NCBI GenBank assembly: GCA_030770425.1 | Contig: JASJFT010000105.1 | Span: forward strand, 62,001-126,000 | DNA: 64,000 nt | From: Darksidea phi | Taxonomy: Eukaryota; Ascomycota; Dothideomycetes; Pleosporales; Lentitheciaceae | Reading direction: 5' to 3' | Shown here: one piece after another, positions 21,951 to 33,550 of the stretch | How positions within the stretch are numbered: the first letter of the stretch is position 1 | Layout of the letters: each line of letters starts with the position of its first letter | The notes under the pieces: model-generated | What the model was told of the DNA's origin: nothing | The model's database searches: none | The model's input: the letters and a program-made list of their open reading frames with translations, nothing else | Position numbers and translations under genes: made by a program

Positions 21951-22919
21951 TATGTGTCTGTACCTAGGGCTGTTCTGCCCAGCTTGGAGGTGCCCTAAAA
22001 GCGATGGCAGTTGGCATAGCTATTGAGAAGGTTGGTTTCACGCTAGCTTCTGATACTACCGCTGTGATATTTCTCGTACATGTACATTAGCCCTTTTTTG
22101 TTAATAGCTATCGCAATCGAATCAGTCCTTCACAAGTACAGTGTCACTATCGGTGAAGGTCGGTTACGTAGGTATGCTAAGTCTTGTAACTATAGCTAAG
22201 TAAAAATATTGCCCAGGCCTGTGGACGCAGCGCGGTCTATTTGTTGGATTTTCATGGTGGGAGTCTCTTTTGTAAAAGCTCCGCACAAACAAGCAACCGC
22301 ATGTTCAGATGTGTGGCCACCACCCTACCACCCCTTCATCAACACAAAAAAGAAAGTCAAAGCACGCGCTGCGATATTTTTAGGGACGCATGACGAGCGT
22401 CATTCTAGGTTTGAGAAACACCACTCCAATGCGCCCTCGCGGTTTCCACACGGTTCCCTCGCGGCGAAGCTGGCACGAAAAGGTATATTTTATCTTGAGT
22501 GCCGTGATATGCAAAAACGACGTTGAAACAAAGGCGGTCACACTGGAAGCACGGGCACTGCGGACGTGGCGGATGAGTGATAGAGTCTGAAGCTTGAGGC
22601 ATACCTTGGTGAGATGGTTTAGTATTGGAGCTTCTGGGTCTTTTGGATACGCTGCGTAGGGAACGAAGTTGGGCAATTCGCGCCATCCCAACGCAAGTAG
22701 TAGTATGAATCCAACCTCCAGCCCGGCCAATTCACCAAATAAACACAATCAAGGCATCTCGTACTAACTTCAAAGGAATAAAAAGAACAGGTATGTTATA
22801 CATGAAAGCCGAAATCCTCTACCCACCAACACCAACACCACCCAATGCACCCAAATCTCTACACGTGCCCAAATATCATACACATCCATGAATCCACACA
22901 ATACGAATACAAATCCATC
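21951..22919. other. Intergenic, no supportable gene
   Basis: AT-rich after 21951, then C/A-rich near 22840-22920. It lies between convergent genes and should hold both 3' UTRs. The frames here are short and unsupported. Confidence 0.5.
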
Positions 22920-24842
22920 TCAAATCAACGCTTCACCTCGGAACATAGCATCCCGAACCTCCTTCACAACATCCGCCCTGTCTCCCGGCCCAACCAACAC
23001 AACACCCCTCCCCCTCCGACCCATACGCCCCGTACGACCGAGGCGATGGATGAAATCGATAGTGGTGTGTGGAACGTCGTATAAGATGACGTGACGGACA
23101 GAGACTGTGTCGATGCCGCGGGAGCCGAGATCGGTGGTTACCATGACTTTTGTGTTGGGGAGGGAGCGCTTGTTGGTGTCGAGTTTGGGGGCTTCTTCCA
23201 TTTGCGCTTCTGTTTCCTGTAGTTTTGCGGTGGGCTTTTCGGTGCCGGTGAAGGATGCTAGTGTTTTGGCTTGACGGGAGGGGTTGGTGTCTCGGTGGAA
23301 GGCAATTGCGTCGATGCCTTTTTTGACTAGGTATTGTGCTACCTCTTCTGTGTCTTCTCGCTCGTTTACGAAGACTAAGATTCGCTTCGTTGGTACGGCT
23401 TCCTTGCCCTCTGTTGGATCGAATTCAGCAGCCGCTTTGCCGATCTGCCAGATGGTATCTGCGCACGCTAGCAACTTGTTGCCCCGGTACGGATCTTTGT
23501 TCACGTCAACGACGCCGAGTTGGACTCTTCGCGGGATAGCGTGTAGGTTCGGCGTGACTAGACGGTTCATGTCGGGAAATTTGTCCGCTAGGTATTTGTC
23601 AAGATATTTCGGGATTGTGGCGGAACAGAGGAGGAGCTTTTTTAGGGATGGAGTCGCTTTATCGATGATCTCCATGGTGCTGGGTTTGAACGATCGATCG
23701 AAGAGCGAGTCTGCCTCATCGACGATTAGATGGGTGACGCGGGCAAGGATGTTTGGGTTGCTTTCGGCGATGCTGGCGAGCAGAGGAGGGGTGCTGATCA
23801 CGATATCGACGCCGTGCTCGTTAAACAGGCGGTTTCGGATCACAGTGGCGGTGTTCTTCGCTGAGATGGGCGCGGCACGGAACTTGACCGTGTGGGAGAG
23901 CGACTTGGCGACTGCACCAACTTGAGCGACGAGCTCGGCGGAGGGGACGAGGATGATGGCGCGGGGTCTCGCTGGGTCGACGGCTTTATTGAGCTCGGGG
24001 CTCTCCACGGCAAACATATCATCTCTTCGCTCGAGCTCTTTTGTAGCAGCTTCGTCTGCTTCCTTGCGCGCATTCTCCTCCGCCTCCAGAACTTCCTCGC
24101 GCTTGATGGCATCAATGACCGGGAGCAGGTATGCTAGTGTCTTCCCCGAACCAGTCTCGGCAGCTAAAAGAAAAGATTCGAGTCCTGACTTCTTCGATGT
24201 GTTCCTCGTCCGCGTCCTCTTTTGCAGCCCGAGAAGTGCGGGAATAGCGACGGCTTGGGCAGGCGTAGGGTGTCTGTACTCTAGGCCTGGCAGCGCATCC
24301 TTGATCGCGTTCTGTACGCTCTCCATCAGCGAGAGACTCTGGAATGAATCCACCTCTTCAATCTGCTTCTTGATGGCGGATCTGTTGCCATATGGTATCT
24401 CGTGCAGGGTCTTTTGCATCTTCAGCGCATGGAAAGGCTCCTGCCTGGTCCGTCGATTGTCATGTCTCCGACTGTCTGACACATTTGATGCAGAGATCCT
24501 CTGCCCCCCCTTTTGTGGTGGCATTGATGTCGTCTTCGTGCGGTTCAGGTACGAAAAGGGTTCGCGCTTCTTCCTCGCCGGCTTTCCGTCCGATGAGGGG
24601 CGGGCGGGTCGCGCGACATGATCTGACAGCACCATTCGAGAGGGACGGGGCTTGTCGCGTCCATTCCGCGGCGGTCCTGAGCGAGTTCTTGAAGAAGCTG
24701 ATGGGGTATATCGGGCAGCTCGGTCGCGCTGTATCTGGGCGTAGAGACGGGCTTGCTGGAACTGGGGACGGAACGATTGTGAGGGCCGGAGCAGGGAGCG
24801 TACTTCGCAGAACGGGCAGGAGCGCGCAAACTGGCGTAGCAT
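22920..24842 (-). CDS. MRH4: Mitochondrial DEAD-box RNA helicase Mrh4
   Basis: ATP-dependent RNA helicase of mitochondria; the yeast homologue acts in assembly of the large mitoribosomal subunit. Intronless, 640 aa from ATG 24842; the open frame extends 12 codons further upstream but has no ATG. The N-terminus (MLRQFARSCPFCEVRSLLRP) is Arg-rich and free of acids apart from one Glu, as expected of a mitochondrial presequence. Helicase motifs in order: HPTPAQAVAIPAL (Q motif), AAETGSGKT (Walker A, near residue 230), PRAIILVPSAELVAQV (Ia), HLIVDEADSLFD (DEAD), LLCSATIPK (SAT), RILVFVN (IV), VMVTTDLGSRGIDT (V) and IDFIHRLGRTGRMGRRG (VI). An acidic/Ala-rich insertion sits between Walker A and motif Ia, as in Mrh4 proteins. 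Divergent from BUD4 with 439 bp between starts. Confidence 0.93.
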   Translation of the reverse strand: MLRQFARSCPFCEVRSLLRPSQSFRPQFQQARLYAQIQRDRAARYTPSASSRTRSGPPRNGRDKPRPSRMVLSDHVARPARPSSDGKPARKKREPFSYLNRTKTTSMPPQKGGQRISASNVSDSRRHDNRRTRQEPFHALKMQKTLHEIPYGNRSAIKKQIEEVDSFQSLSLMESVQNAIKDALPGLEYRHPTPAQAVAIPALLGLQKRTRTRNTSKKSGLESFLLAAETGSGKTLAYLLPVIDAIKREEVLEAEENARKEADEAATKELERRDDMFAVESPELNKAVDPARPRAIILVPSAELVAQVGAVAKSLSHTVKFRAAPISAKNTATVIRNRLFNEHGVDIVISTPPLLASIAESNPNILARVTHLIVDEADSLFDRSFKPSTMEIIDKATPSLKKLLLCSATIPKYLDKYLADKFPDMNRLVTPNLHAIPRRVQLGVVDVNKDPYRGNKLLACADTIWQIGKAAAEFDPTEGKEAVPTKRILVFVNEREDTEEVAQYLVKKGIDAIAFHRDTNPSRQAKTLASFTGTEKPTAKLQETEAQMEEAPKLDTNKRSLPNTKVMVTTDLGSRGIDTVSVRHVILYDVPHTTIDFIHRLGRTGRMGRRGRGVVLVGPGDRADVVKEVRDAMFRGEALI

Positions 24843-25281
24843 AATGGGAGGAGAAGGAAGAAGAAAATAAAGGGACAATGGTTGCAGATAGGAGTGCGCG
24901 CTGAAGAATCGGGCGTTGTATGCATGACGAGTTCGCGAATTTTTGGCGCCACAACGGCAGCCAATCAGCGCGGGGGTGGCTCAGCTCCGACGCGGTTTCC
25001 CAGACGACGGGCGCGACCAGGGCGCATCCCAGTCATGTTGATTCGCAACTGATATCAGGACCCCAATATCGCTGCACATCCTCTCCTCCCTCCCATCCTC
25101 AACTACCAGACGAGCAGCGCCTGCGCCGGTTCGACGTTCACTTCTGCCTCCATATTTTAATCAGCGCGCATCCATACCCGCTGCGCATCTCCTCGAGGGA
25201 GCCGCGCCATTCTTCGCAAACATTCCTCGCCAAAGCACGTCGCCTGCCTGCATCGAGTCCTGTCGGCGTCGGTAGACCGGC
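24843..25281. promoter_or_regulatory. Shared divergent promoter region, MRH4 / BUD4
   Basis: 439 bp separate the two start codons on opposite strands. GC-rich with CT tracts; no TATA box evident. Both 5' leaders and promoters must lie here. Confidence 0.6.
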
Positions 25282-28200
25282 ATGTCTCGCAACGAAGCGG
25301 TACGTCTATTCTCTCGCTATATGTACTCACTTGCGCAGCCGGCTGTGCAGTAACCTTCTGGAGCCAAATGTTGACGGTTGTCGCAGGTGTCGCCGTTGCG
25401 CATAAACAAAACACCGACTGCCTCTCCCATCAAGGGCAGCGGCATGGCGCGTCCGCTCTCCGAGATTGGTTCCACAGAGCGTAGGAGGAACTCTCCGAGC
25501 TTCAACCAGACAACCAAAGTCAGTCGGATTGCATTCCTACGCTCCACGCTCCTGCTAACGTGGCCAAGAAGGCATTTCTAACCAAAGAGTCCTCGCCTTA
25601 CGACTCGTCTCCATTTACAAACAGTCCGCGTTTGTTTTGGAAGGAGCAGACTGTCTCGCCCAAGAGCCGCTTTGGATCCGAGAACGAGAACGAGCGCGAG
25701 GATTCGCAGTCGCTGTCACCCAAGCGTAACTCGATCGAAAACTTGAAGAAGGCGTCGCGCGTCAAGAACAGCAGCATGTTTGCCCGCGAGCAGAAGAACG
25801 AGTACGATCCCAGCTCTGTCCAGGCGCCAAATCGACCCATGGCAGCCGGCCGTCCACTGAGCACCCAGGTCCAGGGCAATGCTTTTGGCGGTAGCGGCAT
25901 GGCTGGGATGCGCCAACAGAACGACGAGAACCGCAGAAGCCACCGACGCGGCGAGAGCCTGAGCAAGATCCCCACACTCAGCCCCTCCAAGACTTCGCCC
26001 GCCAAACTGCCCACGCAAGCCGACTTTGAGTCGCCAAAGGACATGTCGTCGCCCGCTGGGGGCCGAATGTCCCCGACTAAGTCCTCTCTTGCCAACCGGG
26101 GACGGTTCAATGCCGCCGAATACAACCCAGACTCCAGCATGTGGTCCGAGGAGGACGAGCTGAAGCACCAGACGCCGCGCCCATTGCGCCGCCATGCGAA
26201 GAGCGTGACCTTCGACGCTGCTCCACCCACAATTAACGAGTACGAAATGGTCACACCGGACCCGTCCTCGGTCGCATCTGGGTCGCGACAGGGAAGCTAC
26301 GAGTCGGACGAGGAGGAGTTGAGCTTCGATCAGGACGACAGCTTCGATGCGTCACTTGAGGACACCGACAAAACGCCAGTAGTGCTTCCTGAGGATTGGC
26401 GGCATATGAGCCCGGAGGCGGCGAATACTTCGCTTGCCGATACATGCGACGATGTGTTCGATGCGCGCGACAATAGCCCCATGCCAACGGCTCGTCCAGG
26501 CAGCGCAGCAAAGGTCAACAGCTCGCGCCACGGGTCTACTGCCTCGGACGGTGAATCCCGGCCTCTCCCCCCTCTGCCTGGAATGATGGACGCCCACGAT
26601 GAGAATCCCAGACGTAACTCTAGTGCCGGGCTTTCGGCCGCTGCGGAGCGTGCAAGTGGGCGTAGGTCGCTTCCTCAGCTTCCACAGGCCGCGGGCTTCT
26701 CCAAAGCCGATCTTCTGAACTTGCGCGAGGGGTCCATGTCACTTGAAGACAGGCTGCGACTGATGAACTTCGACGAGGAGCGCGACACCAGCACCCCAAC
26801 GCAAGAGAGCCACGATAGGAAGAGCGAGCTAGGTCTTGGAGCACAGGTCGAGGTTGCTGAGATCGATGAGGTGACTATGTCTGATATCGGAGTTGAAGCA
26901 CCCAAGGCACCACGGATCTCTCGCGAGTCGATCCTGCGCAAGGTCAAGAGCCGCAACTTTGACGAGCGTGAGAGCTATAGCTACAGCTATAATTACGAGG
27001 CGGAGTCGAGCCCCGAGCGAAGCTACGGTGATCTTGCCGACTTAGACCCCGACGTCCCAATTCCCTCACGGGAGTGTTCATCCAATTTCGACGAGCATCC
27101 GGCTCCAAGCGCGACCGACGAAGCCGACAGTGTGATCGACGCATACTCCTTTGCTGAGACGACTGAGGTGTACACAGAGGTATCACAGCTCGAAGACTAC
27201 GAGCGTGATACTTCGGTCATCCACCACGAGATCAAGGTAGACATGCGCGAAGAAGACGAAGTCAGCCAATACTCGCCACAGCCAGAGGAGCAGCCGACAT
27301 CGCAGAGCACCATCGAGTCTTCCGGCCCTCCAACGCCGACAGCGGTTGAGCCTTCTCCCACCACACAAGAAAAGGAGGCCCGCCGAAAGGAGCTCTTCGC
27401 AGGCTTTGATGAGAATGAAATGGATCTGCATCTTGATCCACTCAAGTCTTCGTTCCAGACTGCTGCTAGCCCGCTTGATACTGCGCCTAAGATCGATGCT
27501 ATGCGACAGTTCTTGCGACGACCGGAAACGCCAGAAGCAGATGAAGGAGAGGAGGATGAGGAGCCGGGTACTCCCAATTCTGTGATCAGACATCCCGTTG
27601 CTATCTCACCTCCTCAGAGTGAAGCTTCTAGTGTACCCGAAGTTGAAGCTACCATCAAGGGAGCTGGTGGAAAGCTCAAGACTCGTCCGTCGCTTATCCC
27701 AGGCGATCTCGACATGGCCGCCGCTCGCCGTCAGGTCAGCGGTGAACATCCTCCCCCAGTCCCAGAAAGGAGTCCTAAGCGCCAGTCATTGAGCTTGGAC
27801 ATCAGTCATATTGAAGAGGAGGATTCTCAGATCAGTGTCTCCAACAAGGAGAATCGCTTGCTCGACTTGGATATTGGAGATGATTCCAATGACCTCAGCT
27901 TCGGTTTGGACAGGGAATTCAACAACATCATTGAAGCACAGAAGGTAGACAGCCTTTTTCCTTTACCCTCTTTTGCCAAGTTCCCGGCATCAAGCGCTGC
28001 CCGGCATGATGCAGTCAGCCCGACCTCTAACGAGGAGTTTGTGTGTATATACAGTCCCACTAACAGCAATGCCCACGAACAGAAGGGATATCTCATGCGA
28101 CAGAATACCAAGGTTGTAGTCGCTAGTAGCCGGCAATTCAGCGATGAAAAGCCGCCAGCAAGTGCCGAAAACGTTCCCGAGAATGCTCACGAGAAGACTT

Positions 28201-29999
28201 CCAAATCCGAAAACAGCAGTCCACGCAAGACGAGCGCAGAACGTAAGCCTGCTTGGACGACGGAGCCTTGGAATGGTAAAATGCGACGACGAAGCATCCG
28301 AACTACATCCGGTGCTCGACGTGCTGCTGCTGCCGGTCCGATGCCTCCTATGCCCGGCCAGGAGTCGGCTGTTGCTGCTGGACTTGACTCTGTCGCTGAA
28401 CAAGGGTTCGATGAATTCGAAGAGGGCCAAGAGCGAGGCCGCCTATTCGTGAAGGTTGTTGGTGTCAAGGATCTTGACCTGCCTCTGCCGAAAAGTACGT
28501 TAACCCGCCCATTTTCTCGGGAATTTATTTGCTAATGTATCTCAGCCGAGCGCACATGGTTCCAACTCACGCTCGACAATGGATTGCACTGTGTGACTAC
28601 GTCGTGGTTAGAGCTTGGCCATACGGCTCCTATTGGCCAGGAGTTTGAACTCGTTGTACTTGATGATCTTGAGTTCCAGCTCACTCTTCAGACTAAGCTT
28701 GAGCCTCCGGCCCTACCTCCCGTCACAGCTGCTCCTGTGAAGGCCATTAACCATAAAAAGTCGCACTCCGCTTTCCGCAACCTTCTTTCTTCTCCTAAAA
28801 AGCGAAAGGAGCAAGAGCGCAAGCAGCAGGAGGAGGCTCAGCGCCTGGCGCTTAAAGAGCAAGAAGAAGCTCAAGCAAAGCGTAACCACCAGGCCACTGC
28901 TTGGGATCTACTTCACGACCTGGTCGGGCCTGATGGCTCCTTTGCTCGTGCGTACGTTTGTCTCAACAACCATGAGAACCAAGCATATGGTCGGCCTCTT
29001 AACGTCGATATCCCATGCTTCAACGAATGGGCTGTCGATGATAGCGGCGCAAGCAGCGTCAAGAGCAAGCGGGGTGGTGTGGTCCGACGCCCTCCATATC
29101 GCGTCGGCAAGCTCGCTCTTCAGCTTCTCTATGTCCCCAAGCCCAAGAATGCAAAAGACGAGGATATGCCGAAGAGCATGAATGCCTGCATCCGAGAGCT
29201 GCGGGAGGCCGAGGAAGTCAAAGATCTCTTCTATGAGGGACATCTAAGCCAGCAGGGTGGCGATTGCCCGGTAAGCAGCAACTTCATTTATGGTGTAGGC
29301 TTCAACCGCTAACTTTTTCATCAGTACTGGCGTCGACGCTTCTTCCGTCTTGAAGGACCTAAGCTCACAGCCTTCCATGAAATCACTCGCCAACCTCGTG
29401 CCACTATTAATCTCGCTAAAGCATCCAAGCTCATCGACGACAAATCGGCCCTTAAGCAGCCCGCTACTACAAAGAGCGGCGGTCGTCGCAAGTCTGCCTT
29501 TGCAGAGGAAGAAGAAGGCTACATGTTCGTCGAAGAGGGCTTCCGCATCCGTTTCGCCAATGGTGAGGTCATTGACTTCTACGCGGATAGTGCGGAGCAG
29601 AAGAATGGCTGGATGAAGGTTCTCTCAGAGACGGTCGGCAAAGACACGAAAGCTGGCCGTGGTTGGGCGAGCATGGTGCTGGAGAAGGAGCGTAAAGAGA
29701 AGACGCGGTCTCAGCCTGCGCCTCAATCTTCACAGTCAAAGCCGCTACGAGAGAGTACGCAGGCCAATGGCCAACAACAACGGCCTCGCTCCCATGAAGG
29801 CATCGGTAGCAAGTCGGTGCCCTCAAGCCCCGTCAAGTCGCACCACGGCCACTCGCGCACGAAAAGCCATGCTCCTGTCATGCCGCCCCCACCAATCGAG
29901 AAGGATGCTCGCCACAAGGCTGCTACAGCACCGCGACCAAAGGAGGGTGTCAGTGCAAAGGCAAATCGCAGGGATCAGGTTCGATCGATGATTTTCTAA
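25282..29999 (+). CDS. BUD4: BUD4-like septation/bud-site protein (anillin-like, C-terminal PH domain)
   Basis: Septin-associated scaffold that organises the contractile ring and septum at the cell cortex. Exons 25282-25299, 25387-25518, 25569-28494, 28546-29270 and 29325-29999 give 1491 aa. The first six codons (MSRNEA) join VSPLRINKTPTASPIKGSGM. The N-terminal two thirds are acidic, Ser/Pro-rich and disordered, with SPK-type phosphosite-like motifs and a conserved PRLFWKEQTVSPKSRFGSEN segment. The anillin-like part begins near residue 960 (GRLFVKVVGVKDLDLPLPK, spliced to TERTWFQLTLDNGLHCVTTS) and carries a basic/Gln-rich coiled-coil insertion. The PH domain begins at about residue 1268: YWRRRFFRLEGPKLTAFHEI, then EGFRIRFANGEVIDFYADS and the terminal helix KNGWMKVLSETV. 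The Arg/Lys-rich strand suits phosphoinositide binding. Length and order match filamentous-fungal BUD4. Confidence 0.93.
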
Positions 30000-30676
30000 G
30001 TCTCTCATTCTCTGCACCTTCACCTTCATCATCGATACTTGTATTCCTACAGAGAGGATGCTTTTGATACCATCACTTGACTCATCGCTTACGCTTTCTT
30101 TGAGTCGTAGATTCACATTTTCCCTTTTCCGATTTCGAACCGGTTCAAGTTCGACTTTGGGTCTCTGAGGAATACGCTGCGTCGGAGGGGTGCTGCGCGC
30201 TGACCACCGACGCGGCGAGCAAATTTTTGAATCCTGCACTGTCGCTGTACAAACACTATACACCGCCTCGCCGCTTCAAACGCTTTACCAGCACATCTCT
30301 TTTTGTTAGCTTGTTGGGGATTACGGTCGTCGGGGAAAAGTCTACGCGCGGAGACGAAGATGCGGTGAATGTTTCTATTCTTGTTCTACTTTCTTGGTTA
30401 CTGTTTTGGGATATCGGATGGTCCTTGTCTTTCCGGCGTTGAAGCAGGCATTGGTATGTGATGCGACGAGGGGCGTTTGACGTTCCTCTGTTTAATGAAA
30501 TGAAGATGATGGTATGAGTGCAGAGGCTGGGGTGGAGTAGGAGTCGTAGTTGCGAATATATGATACTTCAAAATAACGTTCTCGGTGCGCTAGTCCGTGA
30601 GATTGAAATTTCCCGAACACTGTGTCGTCAAATGAGAACATGCGCTGCGAATATCCTCGTTGCACCATGGTGCAAA
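30000..30676. other. 3' UTR of BUD4 and intergenic
   Basis: No gene seen. Marks the border between the MRH4/BUD4 block and the accessory stretch beginning with a HET relic. Confidence 0.5.
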
Positions 30677-31460
30677 CTAAACGAAGGGCTCTTGCGGAAT
30701 TCTTAGAGCTCCGGATATGGGTACTAATTGAGTTGCGTTCACAATCTCCTGTATAATCCAGATGCATCCGATCCTCGGATGAGACAGGACAGAGGCCCGG
30801 CCGATCCATCCGCGGTCATTTGAGGATAGACCAAGTTCCTTCAAAGGCTCTCTCCTGAGCGATTTCATGTTTGAATGGAAAATGTGATCTTGGGCTGAGG
30901 TGTTCGTTAGACGAACCGCGGTTTTGTCGTGTTGCTCTTCCGCTCTAAGCCAAAATATACTATTTGCGGCTAGTTTGTAGACGTCCCGCATCATGTTGGC
31001 TTGGAGACTCGTTTCGTTATTTTTTTATGGGCATATGCGAAGTTCATCTATCCAGAGCAGGCTGTTGTGTTTTTTGTTCGTGTAGCTGCGGTAAGACTCC
31101 CATGATTGCTTGGAGGTTCGATATATCACCAGAACCACGGTCGAATTGCATTGAGGCTTTTGCGATATATCAAATCGCCCATTTCCAGCCACAATCTCGT
31201 TTGACCAGGCCCACACTGATGACTCAGCGCATACAGCAGATAAAGTTCACAGATCGTTCAATCTCTGACAAAGGCTACTAGAAAGCCTTTATCGAGCTTT
31301 GATCCGTTGCGTTCTTTGACTCCCACCCCATGCGCGATAAGCGTGATGCGGGGTTCTGTGACGAGCCGGTTTGGCCCATCGAACAATTCGTTCACGCGCA
31401 GCATCAACACATAAGCGAGGCTTTGGCCTATGAGATGATGCAACGTTTCAAACAGTATTT
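30677..31460 (-). pseudogene. Second decayed HET-domain gene
   Basis: On the minus strand, SLLWIDELRICP is followed by an in-frame TAA (31025-31027), then the same frame continues KNNETSLQANMMRDVYKLAA and NSIFWLRAEEQ. This is the HET order L-W-I-D-x-x-C-I-x-Q, then x-M-x-D-I-Y-x-x-A-x-x-V-x-x-W-L-G. Further on, CIWIIQEIVNATQ corresponds to the W-x-I-Q-E-V-x-x-A motif. The Pro-stop sits where the Asn-Gln of the core is expected. Upstream frames to about 31443 may be older N-terminal parts but contain breaks. The HET-type death effector cannot be made in full. The relic is independent of the one at 8.3-9.7 kb, since the residues around each motif differ. Confidence 0.7.
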
Positions 31461-31699
31461 GGGCTAATCAAGGGCACTGAAAGGGACGGCAAGTATGCCT
31501 CGCGTATGCACCTTGTTTCCTAATGGTGCGGGTCAAACCCCGCTGGTTGGCGGACGCAGCACAGCCTTGACACAGGTTCACCGGTCAAACATCTGCTTAA
31601 GGCTACCATTCGTTCTGGCTCCTCTTGCGGTTTCTTTCGTGATTCTTTTGGTCTATTACCTTGTCTCCCGGAATTCATAATCTTTTATACAAACGCGAA

Positions 31700-33550
31700 A
31701 TGGCAGAGGTTTTTGGTGCCGTAGTAGGGGGTGTTGCACTTTGCGGCCAGTTAGTGCAAATGGGTAAAGCCATTCAAAAAGCTATTAAAAGAGTTCGACA
31801 CGCACGACGAGACGTTTCGGATCTCGCAGACGAAACCATCATTTTTGCAGGCTTATATGAGAAGTTTCTGCACACCTGTGCTGATGAATTGAAAGGATCC
31901 ACAGGCACTGCTTCACCTATTAAGCGCCTGAGATCCTGGGCTGAAGCGACTTTATATGGTCTCGAAGAACTTTTAGAGAAAGTCAAGGCTCTCAGACGTC
32001 ACTCTTCGTTTCCTGAAACCATGATTGCACATGTGGAGTGGTTCTTTAGCAAGAGCTTTGTGGATGGTCTTCGGGCATCGCTGAGCGTGGCAAGACAGAG
32101 CATAAACGGATTCAGTAACCTTACGCATATCAAAATGCTCAATGATGAGTTGAAGGAATTAAGGGCCGCTCTAAGAGATGGACGGGAGAAACGAATGATT
32201 GAAAAAGAGCTAGGGATACGGTTGGAAGACAAGATCAGTATGGTGGAAAAAGAAATGTGCGTCCATCGGAAAGAGGCTTTTCGTTTGCTAATTTTTGGTA
32301 GACAGATTACACGGGACGTACACCACACAGACAAGAAATTATTGTATGATGCGAATAGGAATCTCACGCAGCATCAAGGGAAAAGCCAGGCCGAGGACGT
32401 TGTCCCTGCAGCGGATGCGCTTGTTGATTTGACTAAATCGTTTGAGCAATATGCCAAAGCGGTTTTACCTTCAAGAAGATCAAGCAATCGGGGCCGTAGC
32501 CATGTTACAAAGCCCGCGTCCGATTCAACGTCCAGAAGCGTACATTCACAAAAGCGACCTCCCACAGCTACTTCGACTGATAGAAAACACAAACCACAGT
32601 CACTGCGGTCGAACAATGAAAGCGAGAAATTGACCTCCGCGGCCAGAGTCAATCTTCCCTCCAGTGACGACTCCAATGACTGGGGCGGGAGCAGACACCC
32701 CAGTACAACATCGAGCTGGACTTCAAACACCACCCCGGCATCCAACCGGTCAGTCAAAGCAGACCCAGCTGGCAAGAGTAAACGTATGAACGCGGCGCAA
32801 AGCGAACACGACCAAGTCAACGCGGATGAGTACATCGAACATTGCGGCAGTCGGGCTAGGGAGTACATTAATGATCCCGATGGAACGATTTTGAGCCCCC
32901 CGAAGTTAAAATTTAGCATCTTGACACCCGCCGAAAAACAAGACGTTGAGGGTTGTGTCCTGAATGAGGCAGAGAAGTCCGGGGGTCATATGATAGGGAT
33001 AGCCCCCGCAGAAGTGTTCATCAGTGGTTACTACCTCCTGGTCGAAGACGAAGTAAGTGGGAAAGCTTTCTATGAAGCGCTAAGGAAAAGCGACAAACTC
33101 GATTCTCTAGTCCAAGCCCTCACCGATCGAGACGAAGAAGATCGCGAGTGGGATGAAATACCCGGGTGGACTATAGTAGTGCGCGCAAGGTCGGGGCATG
33201 GCAATCGCGGTCGGGATACCATATTGCGTAACCCTCAAAACGGCGAGTCTCTCTCTGCTATGGCGGACCTTTCGACTCAATCACGAATCGCACACCCGCC
33301 AAATACAACATTTATATGTGGTCACGAGATAAGAATCGATGGCGAGTACCTGTGGATCGACAGCTATCAGTTGTTGCCTAGTACGACACAGATCCGGGAC
33401 GACACTCTTCGGCGGATCAGGGAAGATCGGTGGTGGCTGGACACTTTGCTCATAGAGCTCAAACTACTTGAGAAGATATATCCAGGTGGGGGCGAGCGAG
33501 AGGTTATCGGTTGGGGCATGAACTTGATGATACCATACGGGAAGAAGTAG
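31700..33550 (+). CDS. HeLo/SesA-like N-terminal domain protein with unknown C-terminus
   Basis: Intronless, 616 aa from ATG 31700; the frame opens earlier at 31661 but without an ATG. The N-terminus MAEVFGAVVGGVALCGQLVQ and the helices that follow (KAIKRVRHARRDVSDLADET) match the fungal N-terminal domain placed in front of STAND/NLR-like and cell-death effectors (HeLo-like, SesA-like group). A second helical unit, HIKMLNDELKELRAALRDGR then EKRMIEKELGIRLEDKISMV, looks like a coiled coil. Residues about 250-360 are Ser/Thr/Arg-rich and disordered. No NACHT, NB-ARC, ankyrin or WD repeats follow. Instead there is a 230-residue C-terminal region (from YIEHCGSRAREYINDPDG) that I do not recognise. 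In known relatives the N-terminal bundle signals or disrupts membranes; here that is inference. It sits next to a dead HET gene. Confidence 0.72.
   Translation: MAEVFGAVVGGVALCGQLVQMGKAIQKAIKRVRHARRDVSDLADETIIFAGLYEKFLHTCADELKGSTGTASPIKRLRSWAEATLYGLEELLEKVKALRRHSSFPETMIAHVEWFFSKSFVDGLRASLSVARQSINGFSNLTHIKMLNDELKELRAALRDGREKRMIEKELGIRLEDKISMVEKEMCVHRKEAFRLLIFGRQITRDVHHTDKKLLYDANRNLTQHQGKSQAEDVVPAADALVDLTKSFEQYAKAVLPSRRSSNRGRSHVTKPASDSTSRSVHSQKRPPTATSTDRKHKPQSLRSNNESEKLTSAARVNLPSSDDSNDWGGSRHPSTTSSWTSNTTPASNRSVKADPAGKSKRMNAAQSEHDQVNADEYIEHCGSRAREYINDPDGTILSPPKLKFSILTPAEKQDVEGCVLNEAEKSGGHMIGIAPAEVFISGYYLLVEDEVSGKAFYEALRKSDKLDSLVQALTDRDEEDREWDEIPGWTIVVRARSGHGNRGRDTILRNPQNGESLSAMADLSTQSRIAHPPNTTFICGHEIRIDGEYLWIDSYQLLPSTTQIRDDTLRRIREDRWWLDTLLIELKLLEKIYPGGGEREVIGWGMNLMIPYGKK

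Noticed and set aside
22209..22748. Overlapping frames of 90-120 codons
   Set aside because: No domain, conflicting strands, lies in the 3' flank of MRH4.
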